Source: Candidatus Moraniibacteriota bacterium (GTDB lineage: Bacteria > Patescibacteriota > Minisyncoccia > Moranbacterales > UBA1568). Taken from it: a stretch of DNA of 15,925 nt. Below are positions 7,077 to 13,551 of this stretch, piece after piece. The notes beneath the pieces are model-generated. The model was not told the DNA's origin. It was given only the letters and a program-made list of their open reading frames with translations, and did no database searches. Position numbers and translations under genes: made by a program. Location: contig JAUYFO010000025.1 in assembly GCA_030690925.1 (NCBI GenBank), forward strand, positions 1 through 15,925, given 5' to 3'. Position 1 is the first letter of the stretch. Every line of letters starts with the position of its first letter.

Positions 7077-8642
7077 TTACTGGAGTAGTGGCAAGAGGCT
7101 AGTGCCATTCATTTCTGGTGGCTTCTCGACCTCCATAATGTCGAGAATGGTCGGAGCGACATCGGAGAGGAGGCCGTTCACTTCGTTTTGTTCGCGCATC
7201 ATTTCGTCAGAACTCTTCTCGCGGTGATTTTCCGGAGTGATGTACCACAGTGGGACGGGATTGATAGAGTGCTCGGTGTCGATTTCCCCGGTTGAAGACT
7301 TTTTCAGCTCTTCAGCATTGCCGTGATCGGCCGTGATAAGCGCCACCCCACCAGCTTTGAGGATTGCTGGGACCAGGATGGAGAGGCTTTTGTCGGTGGC
7401 TTCTACGGCTTTGATCGAGGCCTCTTCGTTGCCGGTATGAGCCACCATGTCGACGTTGGCATAGTTGACCAGGATGAAGTCGTATTCGTGCTTCTGTAGG
7501 TTTTCGATGAGGGCATTGGTGATCTGAGGCGAGCTCATTTCGGGTACCTCGTCAAAGTGGTCCACAGTCGGAGAGGGAATGAGCACATGGTCTTCCCCAG
7601 GAAAAGGTTTCTCTTTGCCGCCGTTGAAGAAGTAGGTGACGTGGGCGTATTTTTCAGTTTCGGCAATGCGCAGTTGCTTTTTGTTGTTGAGACTGAGGAT
7701 TTCTCCGAGGCTCTTGTTGATATCTTCCGCCGGAAAAGCAACATTGGCGGGGAGACCGCGCTCGAACTCGATCATGGTAGTGAAGTGTACGTTGAGTTTT
7801 TCTCGGGTGAAGCTGTCGAAGTCGGGCATGACAAAGGCTCGGGTCAGCTCACGAGCGCGATCCTCACGGAAGTTGAAGAAAATGACCGAGTCGTGATTTT
7901 TGATCAGGGCCACAGGGGTATCTTTTTCTGTGATATTGAGGGGCTCGATAAATTCGTCGGTAATGCCTTTGCCATAGGATTGCTCGAGCGCCAGATTGGG
8001 GTCATCGGATTTCCCGCCAATACCTTTGGTGAGCATGTGGTAGGATTTTTCGATGCGGTCCCAGTTGTTGTTGCGATCCATGGAGAAGTTGCGACCGGAC
8101 AGGCTGGCGATTTTTCCGATGCCGACCAAGCGCATTTCACGGGTCAGTTCTTTAATCTGGCCCATACCGGCGGTTGGGGCAGAGTCACGACCATCGGTGA
8201 ATACGTGAACAAAGGCCTCCTTGGCCCCCTCATTTTTGGCCAGGCGCAGGAGGGCAAGCAGGTGATCCTTGTGGGAGTGGACAGATCCTGAACTGACCAA
8301 TCCGATGAGGTGTAGGTTGCTTTTGTTTTTTTTGGTATTCTCGATGCTTTCGAGCAGCGCCTTGTTCTTGAAAAAGGTGCCATCCTGGATGGAAAGCGAG
8401 ATGCGGGGCATATTCTGGTAGATGACGCGTCCGGCTCCCATAGTCATGTGGCCAACCTCACTGTTGCCGGCAGTATTCCAGGGGAGGCCAACCGAAATAC
8501 CCGAAGCCTGGAGGGTGGTCATCGGGTAGAAGCGGTTGAATTTTTCAAATGTCGGAAGGGTGGCTTCGCGGATCGGGTTTCCCTCGACGTTATTGGAAAG
8601 TCCCCAGCCATCGAGGACAATGAGGACGATAGGCTTGTGCAT
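7077..8642 (-). CDS. gpmI: 2,3-bisphosphoglycerate-independent phosphoglycerate mutase
   Basis: The 521-aa cytoplasmic enzyme interconverts 3- and 2-phosphoglycerate in glycolysis, using two Mn ions and a phosphoserine. Metal and catalytic motifs of the alkaline-phosphatase fold are in order: D11-G-W-G, catalytic Ser61 in A-G-N-S-E-V-G-H, H123, D150-G-R-D153 and R184. After these come F-R-E-D-R (258-262), K331, D398-M-V-A-H402, A-D439-H440-G-N and H458. The length is normal. The segment before Ser61 reads G-L-P-W-N-T-A-G-N-S instead of the more common G-x-x-x-G-Q-M-G-N-S. The Shine-Dalgarno is poor (a GGAG lies more than 20 nt upstream). Its promoter overlaps that of divergent rny. It is a single-gene unit ending at the bidirectional terminator. 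Confidence 0.96.
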   Translation of the reverse strand: MHKPIVLIVLDGWGLSNNVEGNPIREATLPTFEKFNRFYPMTTLQASGISVGLPWNTAGNSEVGHMTMGAGRVIYQNMPRISLSIQDGTFFKNKALLESIENTKKNKSNLHLIGLVSSGSVHSHKDHLLALLRLAKNEGAKEAFVHVFTDGRDSAPTAGMGQIKELTREMRLVGIGKIASLSGRNFSMDRNNNWDRIEKSYHMLTKGIGGKSDDPNLALEQSYGKGITDEFIEPLNITEKDTPVALIKNHDSVIFFNFREDRARELTRAFVMPDFDSFTREKLNVHFTTMIEFERGLPANVAFPAEDINKSLGEILSLNNKKQLRIAETEKYAHVTYFFNGGKEKPFPGEDHVLIPSPTVDHFDEVPEMSSPQITNALIENLQKHEYDFILVNYANVDMVAHTGNEEASIKAVEATDKSLSILVPAILKAGGVALITADHGNAEELKKSSTGEIDTEHSINPVPLWYITPENHREKSSDEMMREQNEVNGLLSDVAPTILDIMEVEKPPEMNGTSLLPLLQ

Positions 8643-8680
8643 GTTCTTTTTTTTGGCGGATTTTCTCCCTATACTCCAAT

Positions 8681-8710
8681 ATCATACCATTGTCACTTCC
8701 CTTTTGACAA
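8681..8710 (-). promoter_or_regulatory. gpmI promoter, overlapping the divergent rny promoter
   Basis: On the minus strand TTGTCA (8705-8710) and TATGAT (8681-8686) are 18 nt apart, predicting a start near 8674 and a leader of about 32 nt. Its -35 shares five bases with the plus-strand -35 of rny. Confidence 0.65.
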
Positions 8711-8732
8711 AAGACGCGCCGGAGACTATGAT
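8704..8732 (+). promoter_or_regulatory. rny promoter, back-to-back with gpmI promoter
   Basis: TTGACA (8704-8709) and TATGAT (8727-8732) are 17 nt apart, close to consensus. Transcription should start near 8739, giving a leader of about 190 nt. Confidence 0.8.
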
Positions 8733-8926
8733 AGATATACAGCTTTTAAACAGTGAATTGGCGCACCAATCCGATAACGCGGCTACGAAAATTTCAACCA
8801 ATGTTCCATATGATGCGAGAACTGAGTGTACAAGAGAGCCCATATATGAGCATAAACCCTGTTTTCCGAATTGGAGAAAAAGGGACTTTCTAGACCGTTT
8901 ATTGTAGAGGAGCGCCCTATATCAAT
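8733..8926 (+). other. Long 5' leader of rny, no gene seen
   Basis: The stretch from the -10 of the rny promoter to the rny ATG is about 190 nt. The frame that crosses it begins at or before the -10 hexamer, so it would not be translated from this promoter. No riboswitch or clear terminator hairpin was recognised. A GAGGAG at about 8908-8913 lies roughly 13 nt before the ATG, a long spacing for a ribosome site. Confidence 0.45.
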
Positions 8927-10450
8927 ATGATAGGGTATGTACTTTTAGGGGTAACCGCACTTCTGTTAGGAGTGGCGGCTGGGTATTTGGTCCGTCGGAA
9001 TCTGGCCAAAAATCAGCTTTCTACAGCTGAGGGCCAAGCAGCCAAGATGCTAGCCGAGGCCGAGGCCAAGAGCAAGGAGATGACCCTACAGGCCAAAGAG
9101 CAGGCCATGCAAGTCTTGGAAGAGGCCAAGAAGAGTGAACAGGCACGAGAAGAGAAACTTCTGCTTCAGGAACAGCGGGTTGAAAAGCGTGTCGAACAGG
9201 CTGAAAAACAGAACGAGGAAGTAGAGGCGGAAAAGCGTAAACTGCTCCAGAAGGCGGAAGAAATCCGGGCGATTCGTGAAGAATCTGAGAAACTGCGTCA
9301 GGAAGAAGCGTCTCGTTTGGAAGCAGTGGCCCAGTTGTCCAAGGAGGAAGCAGCCGTCCAAATGTTTCGTTTGGTAGAGGAAGAGAGCAAAGAGGCGCTA
9401 GTGAAACGTATGTCAAAATTGGAAAACGAAGCTCACGATGAGCTTGAGAAGCGCTCACTCTCGATCATGGCGACGGTCATTCAGAAGTATTCGCGTTCCC
9501 ATGTTTCGGAGTTCACTACTACTACGGTTTCTATTCCTTCGGATGAGATCAAAGGGAAAATTATCGGTAAGGAAGGGCGTAATATCCGGGCTCTTGAGAA
9601 GGAAACCGGTGTGGAAATAATCGTCGATGATACCCCGGAGTCAATCGTTATTTCTGGCTTTGACCCGGTCAGGCGCGAGATTGCCCGTATCGCCTTGGAG
9701 AAACTGATCAGTGATGGTCGGATTCATCCAGCCCGCATCGAGGAGGCGGTAGAAGAGGGTAAGAAGGAAATCGATCAGAAGATCAAAGAAGCCGGTGAAG
9801 CGGCGGCCTATGATGCGGGCATCGCGGGTCTGCATCCTAAGCTCCTCTATATTTTGGGGAGACTGCGCTATCGCTACAGCTATAAGCAGAACGTGCTGCT
9901 TCATTCTCTGGAGGTATCCTATCTGGCCGGGGCATTAGCCGCAGAATTAGGAGCCGATGTCGCTTGCGCCAAGAAGGCGGGTCTGCTCCATGATATTGGC
10001 AAAGCGGTGGATCATGAGATTGAAGGGACGCATGTCAAAATTGGGATGCGTATTCTGGAGAAATTCAGTATCGGTCAGAACGTCATCGATGCCATGAAGT
10101 GTCATCATGATGAATATCCACACCAGACTATCGAATCTTTCATCGTGACGGCAGCGGATGCCTTGTCGGCAGCTCGTCCGGGGGCACGCAAGGAAACGGC
10201 GGAGAAATATATCAAGCGTTTGGAGGAACTGGAAGCGCTCATCAACTCCTTTCCGGAGGTGGAAAAGTCCTATGCTATTCAGGCTGGTCGCGAGGTCCGG
10301 ATCTTCGTCAATCCTGGTAAGACCGATGATCTCGGCGCCATGAAGCTGGCCCGTGATATCGCCAAGCGGATCGAAGAAGAACTCAAATACCCAGGAGAAA
10401 TTAAGGTCAATGTCTTCCGTGAAACTCGGGCTGTCGAATATGCTCGTTAA
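8927..10450 (+). CDS. rny: Ribonuclease Y (membrane-anchored endoribonuclease)
   Basis: This 507-aa enzyme starts RNA decay at the inner face of the membrane. The order of domains is canonical: one N-terminal transmembrane helix (2-20) followed by basic residues; a long charged coiled coil (about 30-195, Lys/Glu/Gln-rich); a KH domain (about 200-265 with I-K-G-K-I-I-G-K-E-G-R-N-I-R); and an HD domain (about 320-415). The HD domain has H326-S-L-E-V, metal-binding H355-D356-I-G-K and H393-H394-D-E. The C-terminal region ends in V-F-R-E-T-R-A-V-E-Y-A-R, a typical RNase Y tail. The length matches the family. No obvious intrinsic terminator follows before the HU promoter. Confidence 0.97.
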   Translation: MIGYVLLGVTALLLGVAAGYLVRRNLAKNQLSTAEGQAAKMLAEAEAKSKEMTLQAKEQAMQVLEEAKKSEQAREEKLLLQEQRVEKRVEQAEKQNEEVEAEKRKLLQKAEEIRAIREESEKLRQEEASRLEAVAQLSKEEAAVQMFRLVEEESKEALVKRMSKLENEAHDELEKRSLSIMATVIQKYSRSHVSEFTTTTVSIPSDEIKGKIIGKEGRNIRALEKETGVEIIVDDTPESIVISGFDPVRREIARIALEKLISDGRIHPARIEEAVEEGKKEIDQKIKEAGEAAAYDAGIAGLHPKLLYILGRLRYRYSYKQNVLLHSLEVSYLAGALAAELGADVACAKKAGLLHDIGKAVDHEIEGTHVKIGMRILEKFSIGQNVIDAMKCHHDEYPHQTIESFIVTAADALSAARPGARKETAEKYIKRLEELEALINSFPEVEKSYAIQAGREVRIFVNPGKTDDLGAMKLARDIAKRIEEELKYPGEIKVNVFRETRAVEYAR

Positions 10451-10603
10451 AAAGGCTTTCTTTGGGCGTAATCCAAAAAATGGCTTAGATGTGGGACCGG
10501 CCTCATTTCATGAGGAAAAAAAGTGATGAAAAAACGTCAGGCGTAGTCGCATCCAAGGAAGCAACAAGTTGCTGTAGCAAGCCTTTTCGGAAATGGTGCG
10601 GGG

Positions 10604-10632
10604 TTGCATAGTTTGAAAAAACGGCTTAGAAT
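10604..10632 (+). promoter_or_regulatory. Promoter of the HU gene
   Basis: TTGCAT (10604-10609) and TAGAAT (10627-10632) are 17 nt apart. A start near 10639 would fall inside the left arm of the inverted repeat at 10634-10663. Transcription may continue through tRNA-Pro and yvcK, since no other clear promoter is seen before them. Confidence 0.7.
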
Positions 10633-10633
10633 A

Positions 10634-10663
10634 GAGACGGAAGCTAACTAGTGCTTTCGTCTC
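10634..10663 (+). repeat. Inverted repeat at the HU transcription start (hairpin or operator)
   Basis: Arms of 11 nt (10634-10644 and 10653-10663) pair with a single G-T exception around an 8-nt loop (TAACTAGT). The repeat starts 1 nt after the -10 hexamer and overlaps the predicted start site. No T tract follows, so it is not a standard terminator. It may be an operator, or an mRNA hairpin if the true start lies a little further upstream. Confidence 0.6.
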
Positions 10664-10721
10664 GCACGGCACCCTGTCTCGAGGGATGAAACGCTCTAAA
10701 CTAGAAAGGCAGGTGAGATGT

Positions 10722-11003
10722 ATGAAAAACGTAAACAAAGACGCTCTCGTGCACGCTATCGTCGACAAGACCGAACTGACCAAGAAGGATGTTGAGGCGA
10801 TGCTTGAGGCAATGATTGATGAGGTTACTCGTGAACTCTCTGCTGGCAACAAGGTGACTCTCACTGGTTTCGGAACATTTAAGGTTTCTAACCGTGCCGC
10901 TCGCGAGGGTATTAATCCTCAGACCAAGGCCAAGATTATGATTCCAGCGATGACTGTCCCAAAATTCACTGCTGGTAAGACGCTCAAAGAAGCTGTAAAA
11001 TAA
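10722..11003 (+). CDS. HU-family DNA-binding protein
   Basis: The 93-aa nucleoid protein has the complete HU fold. The helical N-terminus is M-K-N-V-N-K-D-A-L-V. The beta-arm signature runs G-F-G-T-F-K-V-S-N-R-A-A-R-E-G-I-N-P-Q-T (about 49-68), followed by I-P-A and V-P-K-F-x-A-G-K-x-L-K (about 82-91). HU dimers bend and compact DNA without strong sequence preference. ATG 10722 is chosen over an in-frame ATG at 10686, because AGGTGAG lies just upstream at a good distance and the family begins here. It has its own promoter with an inverted repeat at the start site, a plausible point for autoregulation (inference). Confidence 0.95.
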   Translation: MKNVNKDALVHAIVDKTELTKKDVEAMLEAMIDEVTRELSAGNKVTLTGFGTFKVSNRAAREGINPQTKAKIMIPAMTVPKFTAGKTLKEAVK

Positions 11004-11079
11004 GGTACTGTTGATCCGTCTTGGACGGAAAAAAGATAGAACTGCAACCCGTACGTATCTTGCGCGCGGGTTGTCGTTT

Positions 11080-11144
11080 CGAGGGATAGTATGCTGGCAG
11101 TTCGAGTGGACTGTGAATAGCGACCATGTAGTCTCGGCTCCCTG
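11080..11144 (+). pseudogene. Degenerate tRNA-Pro-like copy
   Basis: This stretch aligns with the intact tRNA-Pro that begins 91 nt downstream. The acceptor 5' strand agrees at 5 of 7 positions, TA at 8-9 is identical, and the D arm agrees at 11 of 15. The 5' anticodon stem AGTGG is identical, the 3' anticodon stem differs at one base, and TAGTCTCGG of the variable loop and T stem is identical (about 37 of 44 positions outside the anticodon loop). The anticodon loop is expanded from 7 to 14 nt, and there is no T-loop GTTCGA nor a complete 3' acceptor strand; TCCCT at 11139-11143 could pair with only five acceptor bases. It cannot be an ordinary tRNA. Confidence 0.65.
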
Positions 11145-11170
11145 TCAGATAACAGGCAGGGACTCCGATA

Positions 11171-11241
11171 CGGGGCATAGTATAGTGGTAGTACGAGTGG
11201 TTTGGGACCATTTAGTCTCGGTTCGATTCCGAGTGCCCCGA
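11171..11241 (+). tRNA. tRNA-Pro (anticodon TGG)
   Basis: A complete 71-nt cloverleaf is visible. The 7-bp acceptor is CGGGGCA/TGCCCCG, and the D arm is GTA/TAC with GG in the loop. The anticodon stem AGTGG/CCATT encloses loop TTTGGGA (anticodon TGG, G37 as usual in proline tRNAs), and the T arm is CTCGG/CCGAG with TTCGATT. The discriminator is A. CCA is not encoded; the next bases are CATG, so the cell needs CCA-adding enzyme. The 3' end lies 1 nt before the yvcK ATG. Confidence 0.93.
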
Positions 11242-11242
11242 C

Positions 11243-12246
11243 ATGAAAAAAGTAGTGACCATTGGAGGAGGAACGGGGAGCTTTGCCCTCCTTTCTGGTT
11301 TAAAGAAGTATCCGCTTGAACTTTCGGCCATTGTTTCTATGGCGGATCTACCGGTATCTTGTGCGATGAGCTGGGAGTGCTCCCGCCTGGCGATGTACGC
11401 CAGTGTTTGGTGGCGCTATCCGATACACCGGATATGCTGCGCCATCTCATGAATTATCGTTTTTCGGAAGGTGGTCTGGAAGGGCACAACTTCGGCAATA
11501 TTTTCTTGTCTGCTTTGGAAAAAATCACTGGTGATTTCGGGAAAGGGGTGGCAGAGGCCGCCAAGATTCTGAATGTTCACGGCACCGTCATTCCGGTGAC
11601 ACTTTCCGATACCCGACTTTTTATGGAACTAAGCAATGGCAAACAACCTTCCGGAGAACATGAGATCAATACTGACAAGCAATTCGAACGGATTGGGGTG
11701 AAGCGCTTGGTGCTGCGGCCGCGGCCCAAGGCGAACCCTTTGGCGGTAACGCGAATTCTCGAGGCGGATCTGGTGGTCATCGGCCCCGGAAGTCACTACT
11801 GTGCTATCATTCCGAACCTCTTGGTACCGGGTATCGCCGAGGCGTTGCGGAAGACCAAGGCCAAGGTAGTCTATAACTGTAATCTGGTCAGTAAACGCGG
11901 TCAAACGGACTTGTTTTCACTGGAAGACTATGTCCGGGAGATCAATGGCTATATCGGGAAAGAACGTATCGATATGGTGACCTACAACATACGTAAGCCC
12001 TCACCGCGCCTGCTTGAAAAATATCAAGCTGACGGACTCTTGATACCGTTTCATAATACGACCAAGAGAAAGTACCGCGTGATTCAGGCTGATTTGCTTT
12101 CCGAGGAGAAAGTACGGCGTAAGCGGGCGGACAAGATCGCTGCTACTCGGTCCTTCATTCGTCACGATTCAGATAAGGTTTCTAGGGTGCTGGTCATGCT
12201 GCTGGAACTTGAAGGGTATGAAAGCATTATCAAGGATATTGTCTGA
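11243..12246 (+). pseudogene. yvcK: YvcK/CofD-family protein (putative gluconeogenesis factor), frameshifted
   Basis: YvcK proteins bind UDP-sugars and affect central carbon and cell-wall metabolism. The N-terminal frame (11243 to about 11347) carries the nucleotide-binding start V-V-T-I-G-G-G-T-G-S-F-A-L-L-S-G-L. It then runs out of frame to a stop at 11452. The remainder (S-T-G-I-L-C-D-E-L-G-V-L-P-P-G-D-V-R onwards) continues in another frame from 11347 to the TGA at 12246, with family motifs intact (F-G-N-I-F-L-S-A-L, G-P-G-S-H-Y-C-A-I-I-P-N-L-L-V-P-G-I). Exactly the conserved D-G-G part of M-A-D-D-G-G-S-T-G is missing, equal to 10 nt. The rest looks undecayed, so this is either a very recent mutation or a sequencing/assembly error. 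The ATG is 1 nt after tRNA-Pro, with no Shine-Dalgarno. Confidence 0.85.
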
Positions 12247-12257
12247 GGTTGATATTT

Positions 12258-12286
12258 TTGACAGAAGGGGGGAAAATCGCTAGACT
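12258..12286 (+). promoter_or_regulatory. Promoter of the flavoprotein oxidoreductase gene
   Basis: TTGACA (12258-12263) and TAGACT (12281-12286) are 17 nt apart. A start near 12293 gives a leader of about 55 nt containing a small hairpin with a T tract and the second copy of a short direct repeat. Confidence 0.78.
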
Positions 12287-12343
12287 AAAAGGGAAGAAAT
12301 AGGGTAACCCCTGTTTTTTTGTACTCACGACTAAAGGGAAGAA
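12283..12343 (+). repeat. Pair of direct repeats flanking a small hairpin in the oxidoreductase leader
   Basis: GACTAAAAGGGAAGAA at 12283-12298 recurs as GACTAAAGGGAAGAA at 12329-12343, one A shorter. The first overlaps the -10 and start site; the second supplies the purine-rich ribosome-binding region just before ATG 12348. Confidence 0.6.
12301..12320 (+). terminator. Weak terminator-like hairpin in the oxidoreductase leader
   Basis: A 4-bp GC-rich stem (AGGG 12301-12304, CCCT 12309-12312) with a 4-nt loop is followed by G and seven T (12314-12320). The stem is short for an efficient terminator. It lies between the promoter and the start codon, so if active it would attenuate. Confidence 0.3.
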
Positions 12344-12347
12344 GATT

Positions 12348-13085
12348 ATGGCCAATTTCACCCTGATACTCAAGGAACATAAGATAGTGGCTGATGGCAC
12401 GGATTTCTATGCTTTTGTTAAACCAGCGGATTTCACTTTTGAGGCGGGGCAGTATGTAGCGATGATGGTTTCTCATCTGGTGGCTCCCGATAACCGAGCG
12501 GGGGTGCGCTCGCTTTCTATCTCTTCAGCGCCGTACGAAGAACATCTGCACTTTACTATGCGTACCGGAGAAAGTGGTTTCAAACAGACGATGGCTGCTC
12601 TGAAACCTGGTGATACTGTCGCGGTGACCAAGGCTATCGGTCACTTCACTCTCTCGCAGGCGGCCGATGGGCTACCGATTGTCTTTCTGGTTGGTGGTAT
12701 CGGCATTACTCCAGTACGCAGTATTTTGAAACAAGCAGCGCATGAAGAGAATGAACGATCGTTCACTGTGCTGTATTCGAATCGCTTCGTTAAGGACGCG
12801 ACTTTTCACGAAGAGCTGAAAAATGTGAAACTAAAAAACTTTCAATACGTGACAACCTTGTCCCAGGACACCATGCCATGCAGTGGCGGCAACGAAGAGC
12901 GAGGATACATTTGCGAAAGTATGGTGCGAAAGTACGTGAGTGATGTACAGGGCGTATGGTTTTATATTGTTGGCGGGCCAGCCTTTGTCGAAGCCATGGA
13001 GAAGATGCTTTCTGATATGGGTGTGACCAAGGAGCGTCAGGTATCCGACCCCTTTACTGGGTTGACAGGCGCACCGAAAAAATGA
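12348..13085 (+). CDS. Ferredoxin-NADP reductase-like FAD/NAD(P)-binding oxidoreductase
   Basis: The 245-aa flavoprotein has the two-domain plan of the ferredoxin reductase family. An N-terminal FAD-binding beta barrel (about 1-105) holds F-x-A-G-Q-Y-V (32-37) and the flavin motif R54-S-L-S-I-S-S60, followed by the G-x-F-K region. The NAD(P) domain (about 108-235) holds V115-G-G-I-G-I-T-P-V and a C-terminal V-G-G-P-A-F-V-E-A-M. No plant-type 2Fe-2S motif or transmembrane segment is present, so it would transfer electrons between NAD(P)H and a separate partner (ferredoxin, flavodoxin or another protein). The partner is unknown and none is next to it. It has its own promoter; a purine-rich GGGAAGAAG precedes the ATG. 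TGA ends it 5 nt before tRNA-Gly, so the tRNA may be cotranscribed. Confidence 0.9.
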   Translation: MANFTLILKEHKIVADGTDFYAFVKPADFTFEAGQYVAMMVSHLVAPDNRAGVRSLSISSAPYEEHLHFTMRTGESGFKQTMAALKPGDTVAVTKAIGHFTLSQAADGLPIVFLVGGIGITPVRSILKQAAHEENERSFTVLYSNRFVKDATFHEELKNVKLKNFQYVTTLSQDTMPCSGGNEERGYICESMVRKYVSDVQGVWFYIVGGPAFVEAMEKMLSDMGVTKERQVSDPFTGLTGAPKK

Positions 13086-13090
13086 TGCTG

Positions 13091-13164
13091 GCGAGAGTAG
13101 TACAATGGTAGTACGCTAGCCTTCCAAGCTAGACACGCGGGTTCGATTCCCGTCTCTCGCTCCA
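13091..13164 (+). tRNA. tRNA-Gly (anticodon TCC)
   Basis: A complete 74-nt tRNA with encoded CCA. The acceptor is GCGAGAG/CTCTCGC (7 bp) and the D arm GTAC...GTAC has GG in the loop. The anticodon stem CTAGC/GCTAG encloses loop CTTCCAA (anticodon TCC), and the T arm is GCGGG/CCCGT with TTCGATT. The discriminator is T. Unlike tRNA-Pro nearby, CCA is encoded (13162-13164). No own promoter with a good -10 is seen; it follows the oxidoreductase stop by 5 nt. Confidence 0.95.
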
Positions 13165-13210
13165 CAATCAAAAAGAGTCTCTATATATGAGACTCTTTTT
13201 GATTGTGGAG
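13160..13210 (+). terminator. Terminator hairpin within a perfect 22-bp inverted repeat overlapping the tRNA-Gly 3' end
   Basis: Arms 13160-13181 and 13189-13210 are perfectly complementary over 22 bp, with a 7-nt loop (TATATAT). The inner 12 bp (five A, then GAGTCTC; mirrored GAGACTC, then five T) form a typical bidirectional intrinsic terminator. The outer 10 bp extend the pairing into the last acceptor base, the discriminator and CCA of tRNA-Gly. Confidence 0.88.
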
Positions 13211-13253
13211 TGTCTATACCGTGCCACTCGCCTGCTTTTTTGTATCTTACCAT

Positions 13254-13274
13254 AATATCTAAACTTTAGATATT
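13254..13274. promoter_or_regulatory. Perfect 21-bp palindrome, candidate operator for the XRE regulator
   Basis: Two 10-nt arms (AATATCTAAA and its complement) flank a single central C. It ends 27 nt before the ATG of the small HTH gene, in the place where a -35 box and operator would lie. No T tract or loop suits a terminator, while symmetry and size fit a dimeric repressor site. Autoregulation is inference. Confidence 0.6.
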
Positions 13275-13301
13275 TACTTTCTGTATATATGCTGATACTA
13301 T

Positions 13302-13523
13302 ATGGACAAGACAATACGGACAAAAGAATACGCCCGATTTATCGAGAAATTGTGCAAGGCACGGCTCGAAGCAGGATTGAAGCAAATTGAGGTTGCCAAG
13401 AAGCTCAAGCGTCCGCAATCCTATATTTCTCGAGTAGAATCAGGGGAATATAGACTTGATATTCTGGAAGTGAAGCGATTTGCAAAGATCTATGGAAAGA
13501 GCGTTGATTACTTTGTGGAATAA
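13302..13523 (+). CDS. Small XRE-family helix-turn-helix regulator
   Basis: This 73-aa protein is essentially one Cro/C1-type HTH domain (about 13-71). Helices around L-K-Q-I-E-V-A-K-K-L (26-35) and P-Q-S-Y-I-S-R-V-E-S-G (38-48) form the recognition unit, and the end G-K-S-V-D-Y-F-V matches the usual last helix. No effector domain is present. The start ATG has no Shine-Dalgarno; a TATATA at 13284-13289 would place the transcript start only a few nt before it. The palindrome at 13254-13274 is the obvious candidate target. It is the first gene after tRNA-Gly in the AT-rich region, the usual place for a regulator of a mobile or defence-like island. Its true targets are unknown. Confidence 0.88.
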   Translation: MDKTIRTKEYARFIEKLCKARLEAGLKQIEVAKKLKRPQSYISRVESGEYRLDILEVKRFAKIYGKSVDYFVE

Positions 13524-13551
13524 ATAAAATTATGAAACATTAACTATTTTT

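Noticed and set aside
8536..8907. 123-codon frame across the gpmI/rny intergenic region
   Set aside because: Mostly antisense to gpmI, and its only usable later start overlaps the -10 of the rny promoter.
10510..10611. 33-aa Cys-containing small ORF between rny and HU
   Set aside because: No Shine-Dalgarno, its start lies in a short hairpin, and it runs into the HU -35; not enough to call a gene.
11045..11073. 7-bp hairpin after HU as a terminator
   Set aside because: The loop is 15 nt and the following T tract is only TCGTTT; read-through into tRNA-Pro and yvcK seems likely.
13062..13090. TTGACA before tRNA-Gly as its own promoter
   Set aside because: The hexamer at the proper distance (ATGCTG) does not resemble a -10.
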